Positions 43,375 through 52,938 of a DNA stretch of 64,000 nt are shown one piece after another. Within the stretch, counting starts at the first letter, position 1. Every line of letters begins with the position of its first letter. This DNA is from Bradyrhizobium nanningense (GTDB taxonomy: Bacteria > Pseudomonadota > Alphaproteobacteria > Rhizobiales > Xanthobacteraceae): contig NZ_LBJC01000002.1 of NCBI RefSeq assembly GCF_004114535.1, positions 186,001 to 250,000 on the forward strand, in the 5' to 3' direction. The notes beneath the pieces were generated by a model. It ran no database searches and was not told the origin of the DNA. It saw nothing but the letters and a program-made list of their open reading frames with translations. The translations under genes were made by a program, and so were the position numbers.

Positions 43375-44691
43375 ATGTCGATGCCGATGAACTGCTTTGG
43401 TTCTCGCCTTGCGGTCGCAATGATCGCGGTCTCGTTTGCCCTTCCCGCCTTCGCCCAGTTTGCACCGCCGCCAGCCAAGCCCGCTGCCCCCAAGGCGACG
43501 GCCCCCTCGCCCCGCGCCGCCTCATGCCACAACGGCGCGAGCTTCGATCGCTTTCTGGCCGAGGTGAAGCAACAGGCGGTCGCGGCCGGCGTATCGCAGC
43601 GGACGATCGCGGAGGCTTCGCCCTATCTCGTCTACGACCAGGGCATCGTCAACCGCGACCGCGGCCAGCGCGTGTTCGGCCAGCTCTTCACCGAATTCGC
43701 CGGCCGCATGGCCGCGCCCTATCGCATGCAGAACGGCCAGCAGCACATCAAGCAATACGCGGCCGCATTCGCGCGCGCCGAGAAGGAATATGGCGTACCG
43801 CCGGCGGTGATCGCCGCGTTCTGGGGGCTGGAGAGCGACTTCGGCGCCAACATGGGCAATCTGCCGACGCTGAGATCGCTGGTGTCACTGGCCTATGACT
43901 GCCGCCGCTCGGAGATGTTCGTGGGCGAGACCATCGCCGCGTTGAAGATCATCGACCGCGGCGATTTGCATCCCGACGAGATGATAGGCTCCTGGGCCGG
44001 CGAGCTCGGGCAGACGCAGTTCCTGCCCGTGCATTACGTCAACTACGCCGTCGACTATGACGGCGACGGACGGCGCGATCTGTTGCGTTCGGGTGCCGAC
44101 GTGATCGGCTCGACCGCGAACTACATCGCCAACGGCCTGAAGTGGCGGCGCGGCGAGCCGTGGCTGGAAGAGATCAAGGTGCCGCCGAACCTGCCGTGGG
44201 AGAAGACCGATCTCACGGTGCGAGAGCCGCGCTCGACCTGGGCGCAGCTCGGCGTCACCTATCCCGACGGCCGTCCGTTGCCGAACGACAATCTGCCGGC
44301 CTCCTTGCTGCTGCCAATGGGACGCTTTGGCCCGGCCTTCATGGCGTACGCGAATTTCGCCGCCTACACCGAGTGGAATAACTCGCTGATCTATTCGACC
44401 ACGGCCGGCTATCTCGCCTCGCGCATTGCAGGCGCAGCCCCCATGCGCAAGCCGGCCCAACCGGTGCCGCAGCTGCCGCTCAACGAGCTCATGGAATTGC
44501 AGCAGCTGCTGGTGCGTGCCGGCTTCAATGTCGGCAAGATCGACGGCGTGCTGGGCCAGCAGAGCCGAACTGCGGTGAAGGCGATGCAGATCAAGTTCGG
44601 CCTGCCCGCCGATTCGTGGCCGACGGCGGAGCTGCTGACGCGGATGCGCGGCGGCACGGCGCAGGCGCAGCCGGCGGGGGTGGTGCGGTAG
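43375..44691 (+). CDS. Lytic murein transglycosylase with peptidoglycan-binding domain
   Basis: 438 residues, exported. The N-terminal signal peptide ends near SFALPAFAQ (about residue 28). The MltB-like SLT_2 catalytic domain (about 50-350) has catalytic Glu in AFWGLESDFGANMGNLPTLR, with DYDGDGRRDL further on. The C-terminal peptidoglycan-binding fold (about 365-425) has LMELQQLLVRAGFNVGKIDG. It cleaves glycan strands with 1,6-anhydro ring formation in the periplasm. Stand-alone gene. Confidence 0.93.
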   Translation: MSMPMNCFGSRLAVAMIAVSFALPAFAQFAPPPAKPAAPKATAPSPRAASCHNGASFDRFLAEVKQQAVAAGVSQRTIAEASPYLVYDQGIVNRDRGQRVFGQLFTEFAGRMAAPYRMQNGQQHIKQYAAAFARAEKEYGVPPAVIAAFWGLESDFGANMGNLPTLRSLVSLAYDCRRSEMFVGETIAALKIIDRGDLHPDEMIGSWAGELGQTQFLPVHYVNYAVDYDGDGRRDLLRSGADVIGSTANYIANGLKWRRGEPWLEEIKVPPNLPWEKTDLTVREPRSTWAQLGVTYPDGRPLPNDNLPASLLLPMGRFGPAFMAYANFAAYTEWNNSLIYSTTAGYLASRIAGAAPMRKPAQPVPQLPLNELMELQQLLVRAGFNVGKIDGVLGQQSRTAVKAMQIKFGLPADSWPTAELLTRMRGGTAQAQPAGVVR

Positions 44692-44800
44692 AATTTTCGC
44701 ATCGCACAAGCCGCTTTGCGCGATTGTATTTTTCCATGAGGCCCCCATGTGAGTGGCTCAGGTTTTCTCCTGAGATTTCCCATTCACAAGCGAGCCTCAC

Positions 44801-45304
44801 ATGTCCTTCTACGACGCCGTCGTCCCCGCCTATCTGCAAATGCTGAACAGCATGGTCGGGCTGCTCACCAAAGCCGAGGCGCATTGCGCGGCGAAAAAGA
44901 TCGACCCGAGCGTCCTGCTCGGCTCCCGCCTCTTCCCGGACATGCTGCCGCTGTCGAAACAGATTCAGCTCGTCAGCGATTTCGCCGCCAAGGGCTGTGC
45001 GCGGCTCACCCACAGCGAGATGCCCTCGACGCCCGACACCGAAACGAGCTTTGCGGAATTGAAGCAGCGGCTGGCGAAGACCGTCGACTATGTGAAGTCG
45101 TTCAAGCCGGAGCAATTCGACGGCGCGGATTCCAAGGACGTCACCTTCCCGACTGGACCTGATAAGACCACGACTCTGAAGGGCCAGCAGTTTCTGAGCG
45201 CGTTCTCGCTGCCGAACTTCTATTTCCACTGCGCGACCGCCCACGGCATCCTGCGTCATAATGGCGTCGAAATCGGCAAGCGCGATTTCATGGGCTTGAG
45301 CTGA
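44801..45304 (+). CDS. DUF1993 domain-containing protein
   Basis: 167 residues covering the whole DUF1993 domain, a four-helix DinB-like bundle. Motifs seen: VPAYLQMLNSMVGLLTKAEA at the N terminus and LSAFSLPNFYFHCATAHGIL at the C-terminal side. The FYFHCATAHGILRH part is the family's best-conserved stretch and includes possible metal-binding His. No reaction has been established. Confidence 0.88.
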   Translation: MSFYDAVVPAYLQMLNSMVGLLTKAEAHCAAKKIDPSVLLGSRLFPDMLPLSKQIQLVSDFAAKGCARLTHSEMPSTPDTETSFAELKQRLAKTVDYVKSFKPEQFDGADSKDVTFPTGPDKTTTLKGQQFLSAFSLPNFYFHCATAHGILRHNGVEIGKRDFMGLS

Positions 45305-45366
45305 TTTGCCAAGTCGCACGCGGCAGTCAAAATCCGCTGCCGCGACCGGAATTGCACATGAATTAT

Positions 45367-45390
45367 GCTACGCGGTCGCCGCCGCGTAGC
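45367..45390. other. Perfect hairpin in intergenic region
   Basis: GCTACGCGG (45367-45375) pairs with CCGCGTAGC (45382-45390) around TCGCCG. A second 8-bp dyad CGCGGCAG/CTGCCGCG spans 45319-45344. Neither has a T run. They lie between the DUF1993 stop and the OYE gene and could be weak terminators or 5' leader structure. Confidence 0.4.
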
Positions 45391-45480
45391 TCGCCTGCAC
45401 TTTCCGTATGGCTCGTCCCTTGCGCCTGATGTCGCGATGCACAAGTGTTCCTGACCTTTCACCGTCTGGAACATCCGAAA

Positions 45481-46581
45481 ATGAGCCGTTCGACCAAGTT
45501 GTTTGAGACCTACAAACTCGGCCCGATCACGCTGGCCAACCGCCTCGTCATGGCGCCGCTGACGCGCAACCGCGCCGTGCCCGGCACCTTCGTACCCGGC
45601 GCGCTCGCCGCCGACTATTACGGCCAGCGCGCCTCCGCGGGGCTTCTGATCACCGAAGCGAGCCAGGTCTCGCAGCAGGGGCAAGGCTACCAGGACACGC
45701 CCGGCATCTACAGCAAGGACCAGGTCGCCGGCTGGCGCAAGGTCACCGACCGCGTACACGAGCGCGGCGGCAAGATCTTCATCCAGCTCTGGCATGTCGG
45801 CCGCATCTCGCATGTCGATCTCCAGGCGAATGGCGCCGCCCCGGTGGCGCCGAGCGCGATCCGCGCCAAGGGCAAGACCTTCGTGAACGGCACCTTCGCC
45901 GACGTCTCCGAGCCGCGCGCGCTCGAGCTCTCCGAGATTCCAACCATCATCGACGATTTCAAGCGCGCGACGAAGAACGCGCTGGAGGCCGGATTCGACG
46001 GCGTCGAGATCCACGGCGCCAACGGCTATCTGCTCGACCAGTTCGCCAAGGACGGCGCCAACAAGCGCAACGATGCCTATGGCGGCTCGATCGAAAACCG
46101 CGCGAGGCTGATGCTCGAAGTGTCCAAGGCCGTTGCGACTGAAGCCGGCGCCGATCGCACCGGCATCCGCATCTCGCCGGTGACGCCCGCCAACGACATC
46201 TCCGACAGCAATCCGCAAGCCCTGTTCGATCACATCGTCGACGGTCTCAGCGCGCTGAAGCTCGTCTATCTCCACGTCGTCGAAGGCGCCACCGGCGGGC
46301 CGCGCGACTTCGCGCCGTTCAACTACGCATCCTTGCGCAAGCGCTTCACCGGCGCCTACATCGCCAACAACGGCTATGATTTCGATCTCGCCACCAAGGT
46401 GCTGAACGCGAACGCGGCCGATCTCATCGCCTTCGGCAAGCCGTTCATCTCCAATCCCGACCTTGTCGAGCGGCTGAAGACGGGCGCAGCGCTGAACGAC
46501 TGGGACAAGAATACGTTCTATGGCGGCGGCGCGAAGGGATACACGGACTATCCGACGCTGGCGGCCGAGCCGGCGGAGTAA
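45481..46581 (+). CDS. Old Yellow Enzyme family alkene reductase (NemA-like)
   Basis: FMN-dependent ene-reductase of 366 residues that reduces activated C=C bonds (N-ethylmaleimide, nitro compounds, enones) with NAD(P)H. Seen: FMN-contact MAPLTRNRAVPG, substrate-binding HVGRISH, HGANGYLLDQF, GGSIENRARL, and phosphate-binding FGKPFISNPDLVERL near the C terminus. The start at 45481 is the first Met before conserved sequence. The physiological substrate is unknown. Confidence 0.92.
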   Translation: MSRSTKLFETYKLGPITLANRLVMAPLTRNRAVPGTFVPGALAADYYGQRASAGLLITEASQVSQQGQGYQDTPGIYSKDQVAGWRKVTDRVHERGGKIFIQLWHVGRISHVDLQANGAAPVAPSAIRAKGKTFVNGTFADVSEPRALELSEIPTIIDDFKRATKNALEAGFDGVEIHGANGYLLDQFAKDGANKRNDAYGGSIENRARLMLEVSKAVATEAGADRTGIRISPVTPANDISDSNPQALFDHIVDGLSALKLVYLHVVEGATGGPRDFAPFNYASLRKRFTGAYIANNGYDFDLATKVLNANAADLIAFGKPFISNPDLVERLKTGAALNDWDKNTFYGGGAKGYTDYPTLAAEPAE

Positions 46582-46597
46582 GCGGCGCGCTCTCCGC

Positions 46598-46685
46598 CGT
46601 CATTGCGAGGAGCTCTCGCGACGAAGCAATCCAGACTGCCTCCATGGAAAGACTCTGGATTGCTTCGCTGCGCTCGCAATGACGG
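46598..46685. repeat. Interspersed palindromic repeat, GTCATTGCGA type (copy 3)
   Basis: Starts CGTCATTGCGAGGAGCTCTC and ends CTGCGCTCGCAATGACGG. It is nearly the same as 34304-34383 from CAATCCAGACTGCCTCC onward. It lies just after the OYE gene. Confidence 0.88.
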
Positions 46686-46721
46686 TGTGGAGAGAGCGCA
46701 CCGAATGCTCAGAACAAGAAT

Positions 46722-46747
46722 AAAGGCCGGGATCGCTCCCGGCCTTT
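46722..46747. terminator. Bidirectional terminator between OYE gene and glpV
   Basis: AAAGGCCGGGA-TCGC-TCCCGGCCTTT is a perfect 11-bp stem with a 4-base loop. It lies between convergent genes and should end the glp operon on the minus strand. Confidence 0.85.
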
Positions 46748-46770
46748 CGTTTTGGTGACTCTCTACGCGC

Positions 46771-48567
46771 TTACTTGGCTTCCGCGCGCTTCGGGGGAGT
46801 GGCCGGCCACGACTTGATCAGGGTGTCGTAATCGACCGTCTCGCCCTTCGGCTTCTCGTTGGCGAGCTTGCGCTGGGGCGCGATGGTGCCGTCCTTCTCG
46901 GCCTTCGCGAACCAGTACTCCGGCTTCTCCTTCTTGTGCAGCTTCGGGCCGCAGGCGCCCTGCACGCCGGACTTCTCCAGGCGCTCCATGACGGAATCCT
47001 GAGCGGCCGCGAGGGCATCCATCGCCTGTTGCGGCGTCTTCGCACCGGACGACGCATCGCCGATGTTCTGCCACCACAGCTGGGCGAGCTTCGGATAGTC
47101 GGGCACGTTGTTGCCGGTCGGGGTCCACTGCACGCGCGCGGGCGAGCGGTAGAACTCGATCAAGCCGCCGAGCTTCGGCGCACGCTCGGTGAAGGACTTG
47201 TCCCAGATGTCGGATTCACGGATGAAGGTGAGACCGACATGGCTCTTCTTCAAGCTCACCGACTTGGAGATGATGAACTGGAGATAGAGCCAGGCCGCCT
47301 TGCGCCGATCCGGCGGGGTCGACTTCAGCAGGGTCACGGAGCCGGCGTCCTGATAGCCGAGCTTCATGCCTTCCTTCCAGTAGGCGCCGTGCGGCGACGG
47401 AGCCATACGCCATTTCGGCGTACCGTCCGCGTTCATCACGGCGATGCCCGGCTTCACCATGTCGGCGGTGAAGGCGGTGTACCAGAACATCTGCTGGGCA
47501 ATGTTGCCCTGAGCGGGCACCGGGCCTGCCTCGGAGAACGTCATGCCCTGCGCCTGCGGCGGCGCATACTTCTTCAGCCACTCGAGGTATTTGGTGATCG
47601 AATAGACCGCGGCCGGACCGTTGGTGTCACCACCACGTTCCACCGAGGAGCCGACCGGGCGGCAGCCTTCCATGCGGATGCCCCACTCGTCGACCGGCAG
47701 GCCGTTCGGAATGCCCTTGTCGCCGTTGCCGGCCATCGAGAGCCAGGCGTCGGTGAAGCGCCATCCGAGCGAGGGGTCCTTCTTGCCATAGTCCATATGG
47801 CCATAGACCTTGACGCCGTTGATCTCCTTGATGTCGTTGGTGAAGAACTCGGCGATGTCTTCATACGCCGACCAGTTCACGGGCACGCCGAGATCGTAGC
47901 CATACTTGGCCTTGAACTTGGCCTTGTAGTCGGGGTTGGTGAACCAGTCGTAGCGGAACCAGTAGAGGTTCGCGAACTGCTGGTCGGGCAGCTGGTAGAG
48001 CTTGCCGTCCGGCGCGGTCGTGAACGACTTGCCGATAAAGTCGTTGACGTCGAGCATGGGGTCGGTGACGTCCTTGCCCTCGCCGGTCATGTAGTCGGAC
48101 AGAACGATGGTCTGGCCGTAGCGGAAGTGGGTGCCGATCAGGTCGGAGTCGTTGATCCAGCCGTCATAGACATTCTTGCCGGACTGCATCTGGGTCTGCA
48201 GCTTCTCGACGACGTCACCTTCCTGGATGATGTCGTGCTTGAGCTTGATGCCGGTGAGCTCGGAGAACGCCTTGGCCAGCGTCTGCGATTCATATTCGTG
48301 GGTGGTGATGGTCTCGGAGACGACGTTGATCTCCATGCCCTTGAAGGGCTCGGCCGCCTTGGCGAACCACTCCAGCTCCTTCTTCTGGTCTTCCTTCGAC
48401 AGCGTCGAGGGCTGGAATTCCGCAATCCATTTCTGGATCACGGCGTCGTCGGCGGCGCGGACTGGCGCCGAGACGGCGAACGACACCGCGATGATAGCGG
48501 CGGCGCTGGACATGGTCAGAAAACTGCTCTTGGTCAATGGACCTTTCCTTCTCCTAAACTGTCGCAT
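46771..48567 (-). CDS. glpV: Glycerol ABC transporter substrate-binding protein
   Basis: Periplasmic binding protein of 598 residues, the last gene of the glycerol operon. ATG 48567 is set by GGAGG 6 bases upstream. Twin Arg and a signal peptide occupy about 1-39 (to SAPVRAADD). The large mature domain has the extracellular-solute-binding family 1 fold, with SETITTHEYESQTLAKAFSE near the start and KSTPPDRRKAAWLYLQFIIS. It is longer than typical sugar-binding proteins, as is the rhizobial GlpV. It delivers glycerol to GlpP/GlpQ. Confidence 0.9.
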   Translation of the reverse strand: MRQFRRRKGPLTKSSFLTMSSAAAIIAVSFAVSAPVRAADDAVIQKWIAEFQPSTLSKEDQKKELEWFAKAAEPFKGMEINVVSETITTHEYESQTLAKAFSELTGIKLKHDIIQEGDVVEKLQTQMQSGKNVYDGWINDSDLIGTHFRYGQTIVLSDYMTGEGKDVTDPMLDVNDFIGKSFTTAPDGKLYQLPDQQFANLYWFRYDWFTNPDYKAKFKAKYGYDLGVPVNWSAYEDIAEFFTNDIKEINGVKVYGHMDYGKKDPSLGWRFTDAWLSMAGNGDKGIPNGLPVDEWGIRMEGCRPVGSSVERGGDTNGPAAVYSITKYLEWLKKYAPPQAQGMTFSEAGPVPAQGNIAQQMFWYTAFTADMVKPGIAVMNADGTPKWRMAPSPHGAYWKEGMKLGYQDAGSVTLLKSTPPDRRKAAWLYLQFIISKSVSLKKSHVGLTFIRESDIWDKSFTERAPKLGGLIEFYRSPARVQWTPTGNNVPDYPKLAQLWWQNIGDASSGAKTPQQAMDALAAAQDSVMERLEKSGVQGACGPKLHKKEKPEYWFAKAEKDGTIAPQRKLANEKPKGETVDYDTLIKSWPATPPKRAEAK

Positions 48568-48644
48568 GTTGTTCCTCCGTTGCAGCGACAAACTTTTATA
48601 CAGGCCCGGGTTGCCCCCCGGATCTGGCCGTCCCTTCGCGGGCT

Positions 48645-48974
48645 TCAGACCGTGCGGAAAATGAGCACGGCCGTCACCAGCGAAATTCCACTTGCGAGCC
48701 ACAGGCGCGAGATTTCAACGCCGTCCTCGCCGATCGGCAGCGTTGCGATCGCATCGGTGCCGAAGAAGCCGATCCAGAGAAGGTGGATGACGGCCGCTGA
48801 TATCAGCGAAATGAACAGGCGATCGCCGCGCGTGGTCGGGATGCGCAACACGCCGACGCGCTCGGCTTCGGGATAGACCGCCGCGAGCCACGTCATCACG
48901 GCAAGCGTGCAGGCAAGCGCAGCGAAGAAGATCGCCGTCGGCAGTGTCCAGGCCATCCATGCGATGGATTCCAT
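48645..48974 (-). CDS. glpU: Small membrane protein GlpU (DUF2160)
   Basis: 109 residues with three hydrophobic segments (about 4-30, 52-73, 88-107). DUF2160 proteins sit in glycerol ABC operons between the permease and binding-protein genes, exactly as here. GGAGG precedes ATG 48974 by 5 bases. Its role in transport is unproven. Confidence 0.88.
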   Translation of the reverse strand: MESIAWMAWTLPTAIFFAALACTLAVMTWLAAVYPEAERVGVLRIPTTRGDRLFISLISAAVIHLLWIGFFGTDAIATLPIGEDGVEISRLWLASGISLVTAVLIFRTV

Positions 48975-48984
48975 TGATGCCTCC

Positions 48985-49790
48985 TTACACGCGACCGAGC
49001 GCAAAACCGCTCGCGATGTAGTTGCGGACGAACCAGATCACGAGCGCGCCGGGGATGATGGTGAGCACGCCGGCTGCTGCCAGGAGACCCCAGTCCATGC
49101 CCGATGCCGACACCGTGCGCGTCATGATCGCCGCGATCGGCTTGGCCGACACCGAGGTCAAGGTGCGCGCGAGCAAGAGCTCGACCCAGGAGAACATGAA
49201 GCAGAAGAAGGCGGCGACGCCGATGCCGCTCGCGATCAACGGCACCAGGATCTTGATGAAGAAGCGCGGGAAGGAATAGCCGTCCAGGAATGCCGTTTCA
49301 TCGATCTCGCGCGGCACGCCGGAAACAAAACCTTCGAGGATCCACACCGCCAGCGGCACGTTGAAGATGCAATGCGCGAGCGCCACCGCCCACGGCGTAT
49401 CGAACAGGCCGATCGCCGAATAGAGATTGAAGAACGGAAGCGCATAGACCGCGGCCGGCGCCATGCGATTCGACAACAGCCAGAAGAACAGGTGCTTGTC
49501 GCCGAGGAAGCGGTAGCGCGAGAATGCATAAGCCGCCGGCAGCGCCACCGAGATCGAGATGATGGTGTTGAGCACGACGTATTCCAGCGAGTGGATGTAA
49601 CCGGAATACCAGCTCTCGTCGGTGAAGATGCGCTTGTAGTGCTGCAGCGTCGGCGTGTGCGGCCACAGCGTCATCGTCGAGACGATCTCGCTGTTGGTCT
49701 TGAAGCTCATGTTGACGAGCCAGTAGATCGGCAGCAGCAGGAAGATCAGGAACAGCCCCATGATGAGGCGGCGGCCGGGGATCGAATGCA

Positions 49791-49791
<1 letters not shown>
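48985..49791 (-). CDS. glpQ: Glycerol ABC transporter permease GlpQ
   Basis: 268-residue inner-membrane permease with six predicted helices. The EAA-type loop that docks on the ATPase is DETAFLDGYSFPRFFIKILV, within the MalG-like family. The start codon shares one base with the stop of glpP. It works with GlpP, the two ATPases and GlpV. Confidence 0.93.
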
Positions 49792-50764
<973 letters not shown>

Positions 50765-50765
<1 letters not shown>

Positions 50766-51850
50766 CAGGCGGCTCCCTCCACCAGAAGGCTGTCGGCATA
50801 GACGTGGACGTGCGACGGATCGAACTTCAGTCCGGCCATGCCGTCCGCACTCGTGAAGCCGGCCGGCGCGCGGGCCGCGAGCTTGGCGTCGCCGAAGCGC
50901 GCGCGTGCGAAACGGATGCGGCCGAGATCGTCGAGACGCTCGATCTTCGCCGTGAGCAGACCGGGCGCGGGCGCGACGACCTCGACGAATTCCGGCCGCA
51001 CGCCGATCTCGATCTTCGCGGCGGCAGACAGATTGTCGTAAGCGCGGTTGAGCGCGATGACGTGGCCGCCGACCCTGGCCTCGCGCCCCCTCACCTCGGC
51101 CGGCAGGATATTCATGCCGGGCGAACCGATGAAATAGCCGACGAAGGTGTGCGCCGGCTTGTCGAACAGCTCGGCCGGGGTGCCACTCTGCACCACACGG
51201 CCGTCGTGCATGACGACGACGGTGTCGGCGAAGGTCAGCGCCTCGGTCTGGTCGTGGGTGACGTAGATCATCGTGAGGTCGAGCTCGCGATGCAACGCCT
51301 TCAGCTTGGAGCGCAGCTGCCATTTCAGCTCGGGGTCGATCACCGTCAGCGGCTCGTCGAACAGCACCGCGGCGACGTCGGAACGGACGAGGCCACGGCC
51401 GAGCGAAATCTTCTGCTTGGCGTCGGCGGTCAGCCGCGTCGCTTTGCGATTCAGATAGGGCTCGAGATCGAGCAGACGGCCGATCTCGGCGACGCGCTTG
51501 TCGATCTCGGCCTTCGGCACGCCGCGGTTCTTCAGAGGAAACGCCAGATTCTGCCCCACCGTCATGGTGTCGTAGATCACCGGAAACTGGAACACCTGGG
51601 CGATGTTGCGCTTCTGGGTTGACAGGGGTGTGATGTCCACCTCGTCGAACAGGATTTTCCCGCGCGACGGCGTGATGATGCCGGAGATGACGTTGAGCAG
51701 CGTGGTCTTGCCGCAGCCGGATGGCCCAAGCAGCGCATAGGCGCCGCCCTGCCGCCAGGTCATGGTCACCGGCTTCAGCGCAAAGCTCTCCTGCGGCGCG
51801 TCATTGCCGCCGTAGGAGTGCGCGAGATCGACGAGGTCAATGCGGGCCAT
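50765..51850 (-). CDS. glpT: Glycerol ABC transporter ATPase GlpT
   Basis: 361-residue ATP-binding subunit. Walker A is LGPSGCGKTTLLNVI. The signature region is altered to KQKISLGRGLV, where most relatives have LSGGQ. Walker B is VLFDEPLTVID, and the H-loop is YVTHDQTEA. A C-terminal TOBE/OB domain covers about 235-355. With GlpS it forms a likely heterodimer, which is the rhizobial arrangement. Confidence 0.92.
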
Positions 51851-51861
51851 GGCGCATCTCC

Positions 51862-52938
51862 TCAGGAGTTCGGTGCTGCGACGAGGCGGTCAGCCGCGTC
51901 GAACACGAAGACGTCGTTGGGATCGAGCACGGCATCGAGCGTCTGGCCCGGCTCGAACTCGTGTACGCCATGCAGCACCGCCACCCAGTTCGATCCGTCG
52001 CGGGTCAGATGCACGAAACTCTCCGAACCGGTGATCTCGGTCACCGTGACAATGGCGTGGAACGCATGGCGGTCGGCCTCGCCATTGGCGAGCGCGAGCT
52101 GATGCGCGCGGAAGCCGACGCGATAGGCCCCGTCGGCAAGGCCTGAATAGAGACCGGAGGCCGGCGAAGCGGTGCCGCCGGCATATTGCACCGAGCCGTT
52201 CTTCTTCTCGATGCCGACGAGATTGAGCGGCGGATCCGAGAACACCTGGGCGACGCGAAGCGTCTGCGGGCGGCGATAGACGTTGGTGGTCTCGCCCATC
52301 TGAAGCGCCTGGCCTTCCCACATGCAGACCGTGTTGCCGCCGAGCAGCAGCGCTTCGGTCGGCTCGGTGGTGGCATAGACGAAGATCGCGCCCGAGGCCT
52401 CGAAGATGCGCGGCAGCTCGGCGCGCAGCTCCTCGCGGAGCTTGTAGTCGAGATTGGCGAGCGGCTCGTCGAGCAGCACGAGATCGGCGCCCTTGACCAG
52501 CGCCCGCGCGATCGCGGTGCGCTGCTGCTGGCCCCCGGAGAGCTGCAGCGGCGTGCGCTTCAGGAACGGCTCGAGCCGCAGCAGCTTTGCGGCCTCCGCC
52601 ACCCGCGCCTCGATCTCGTCGCGCGGCTTGCCCTGCACACGCAGGGGCGAAGCGATGTTCTCGTAAACGGTGAGCGAGGGGTAGTTGATGAACTGCTGGT
52701 AGACCATCGCGACCGAACGCTGGCGCACGTCGGCGCCGGTGACGTCCTTGCCGTTCACCACGACCTTGCCACTGGTCGGCTTGTCGAGACCGGCGAGCAG
52801 CCGCATGATCGAGGTCTTGCCCGACAGCGTCGGCCCGAGCAGCACGTTCAGCGTGCCGCTCTCGAGCGTCAGCGAGACGTCGCGGATGTGCGGGATCCCA
52901 TCGACGGTCCGGGTCACATGATCAAGTGTCACAGTCAT
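51862..52938 (-). CDS. glpS: Glycerol ABC transporter ATPase GlpS
   Basis: 358-residue ATP-binding subunit. Walker A is LGPTLSGKTSIMRLL and the signature LQLSGGQQQRTAIARAL is intact. Walker B is VLLDEPLANLD. The H-loop reads YATTEPTEA, where most proteins have YVTHD. So one ATPase has the altered signature and the other an altered H-loop; this may make the pair asymmetric. It overlaps glpD by 4 bp. Confidence 0.92.
   Translation of the reverse strand: MTVTLDHVTRTVDGIPHIRDVSLTLESGTLNVLLGPTLSGKTSIMRLLAGLDKPTSGKVVVNGKDVTGADVRQRSVAMVYQQFINYPSLTVYENIASPLRVQGKPRDEIEARVAEAAKLLRLEPFLKRTPLQLSGGQQQRTAIARALVKGADLVLLDEPLANLDYKLREELRAELPRIFEASGAIFVYATTEPTEALLLGGNTVCMWEGQALQMGETTNVYRRPQTLRVAQVFSDPPLNLVGIEKKNGSVQYAGGTASPASGLYSGLADGAYRVGFRAHQLALANGEADRHAFHAIVTVTEITGSESFVHLTRDGSNWVAVLHGVHEFEPGQTLDAVLDPNDVFVFDAADRLVAAPNS

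Noticed and set aside
46936-48876. Plus-strand open frame of 646 codons opposite glpV
   Set aside because: No recognisable domain; a by-product of high GC in the binding-protein gene on the other strand, which has a signal peptide and good ribosome site.
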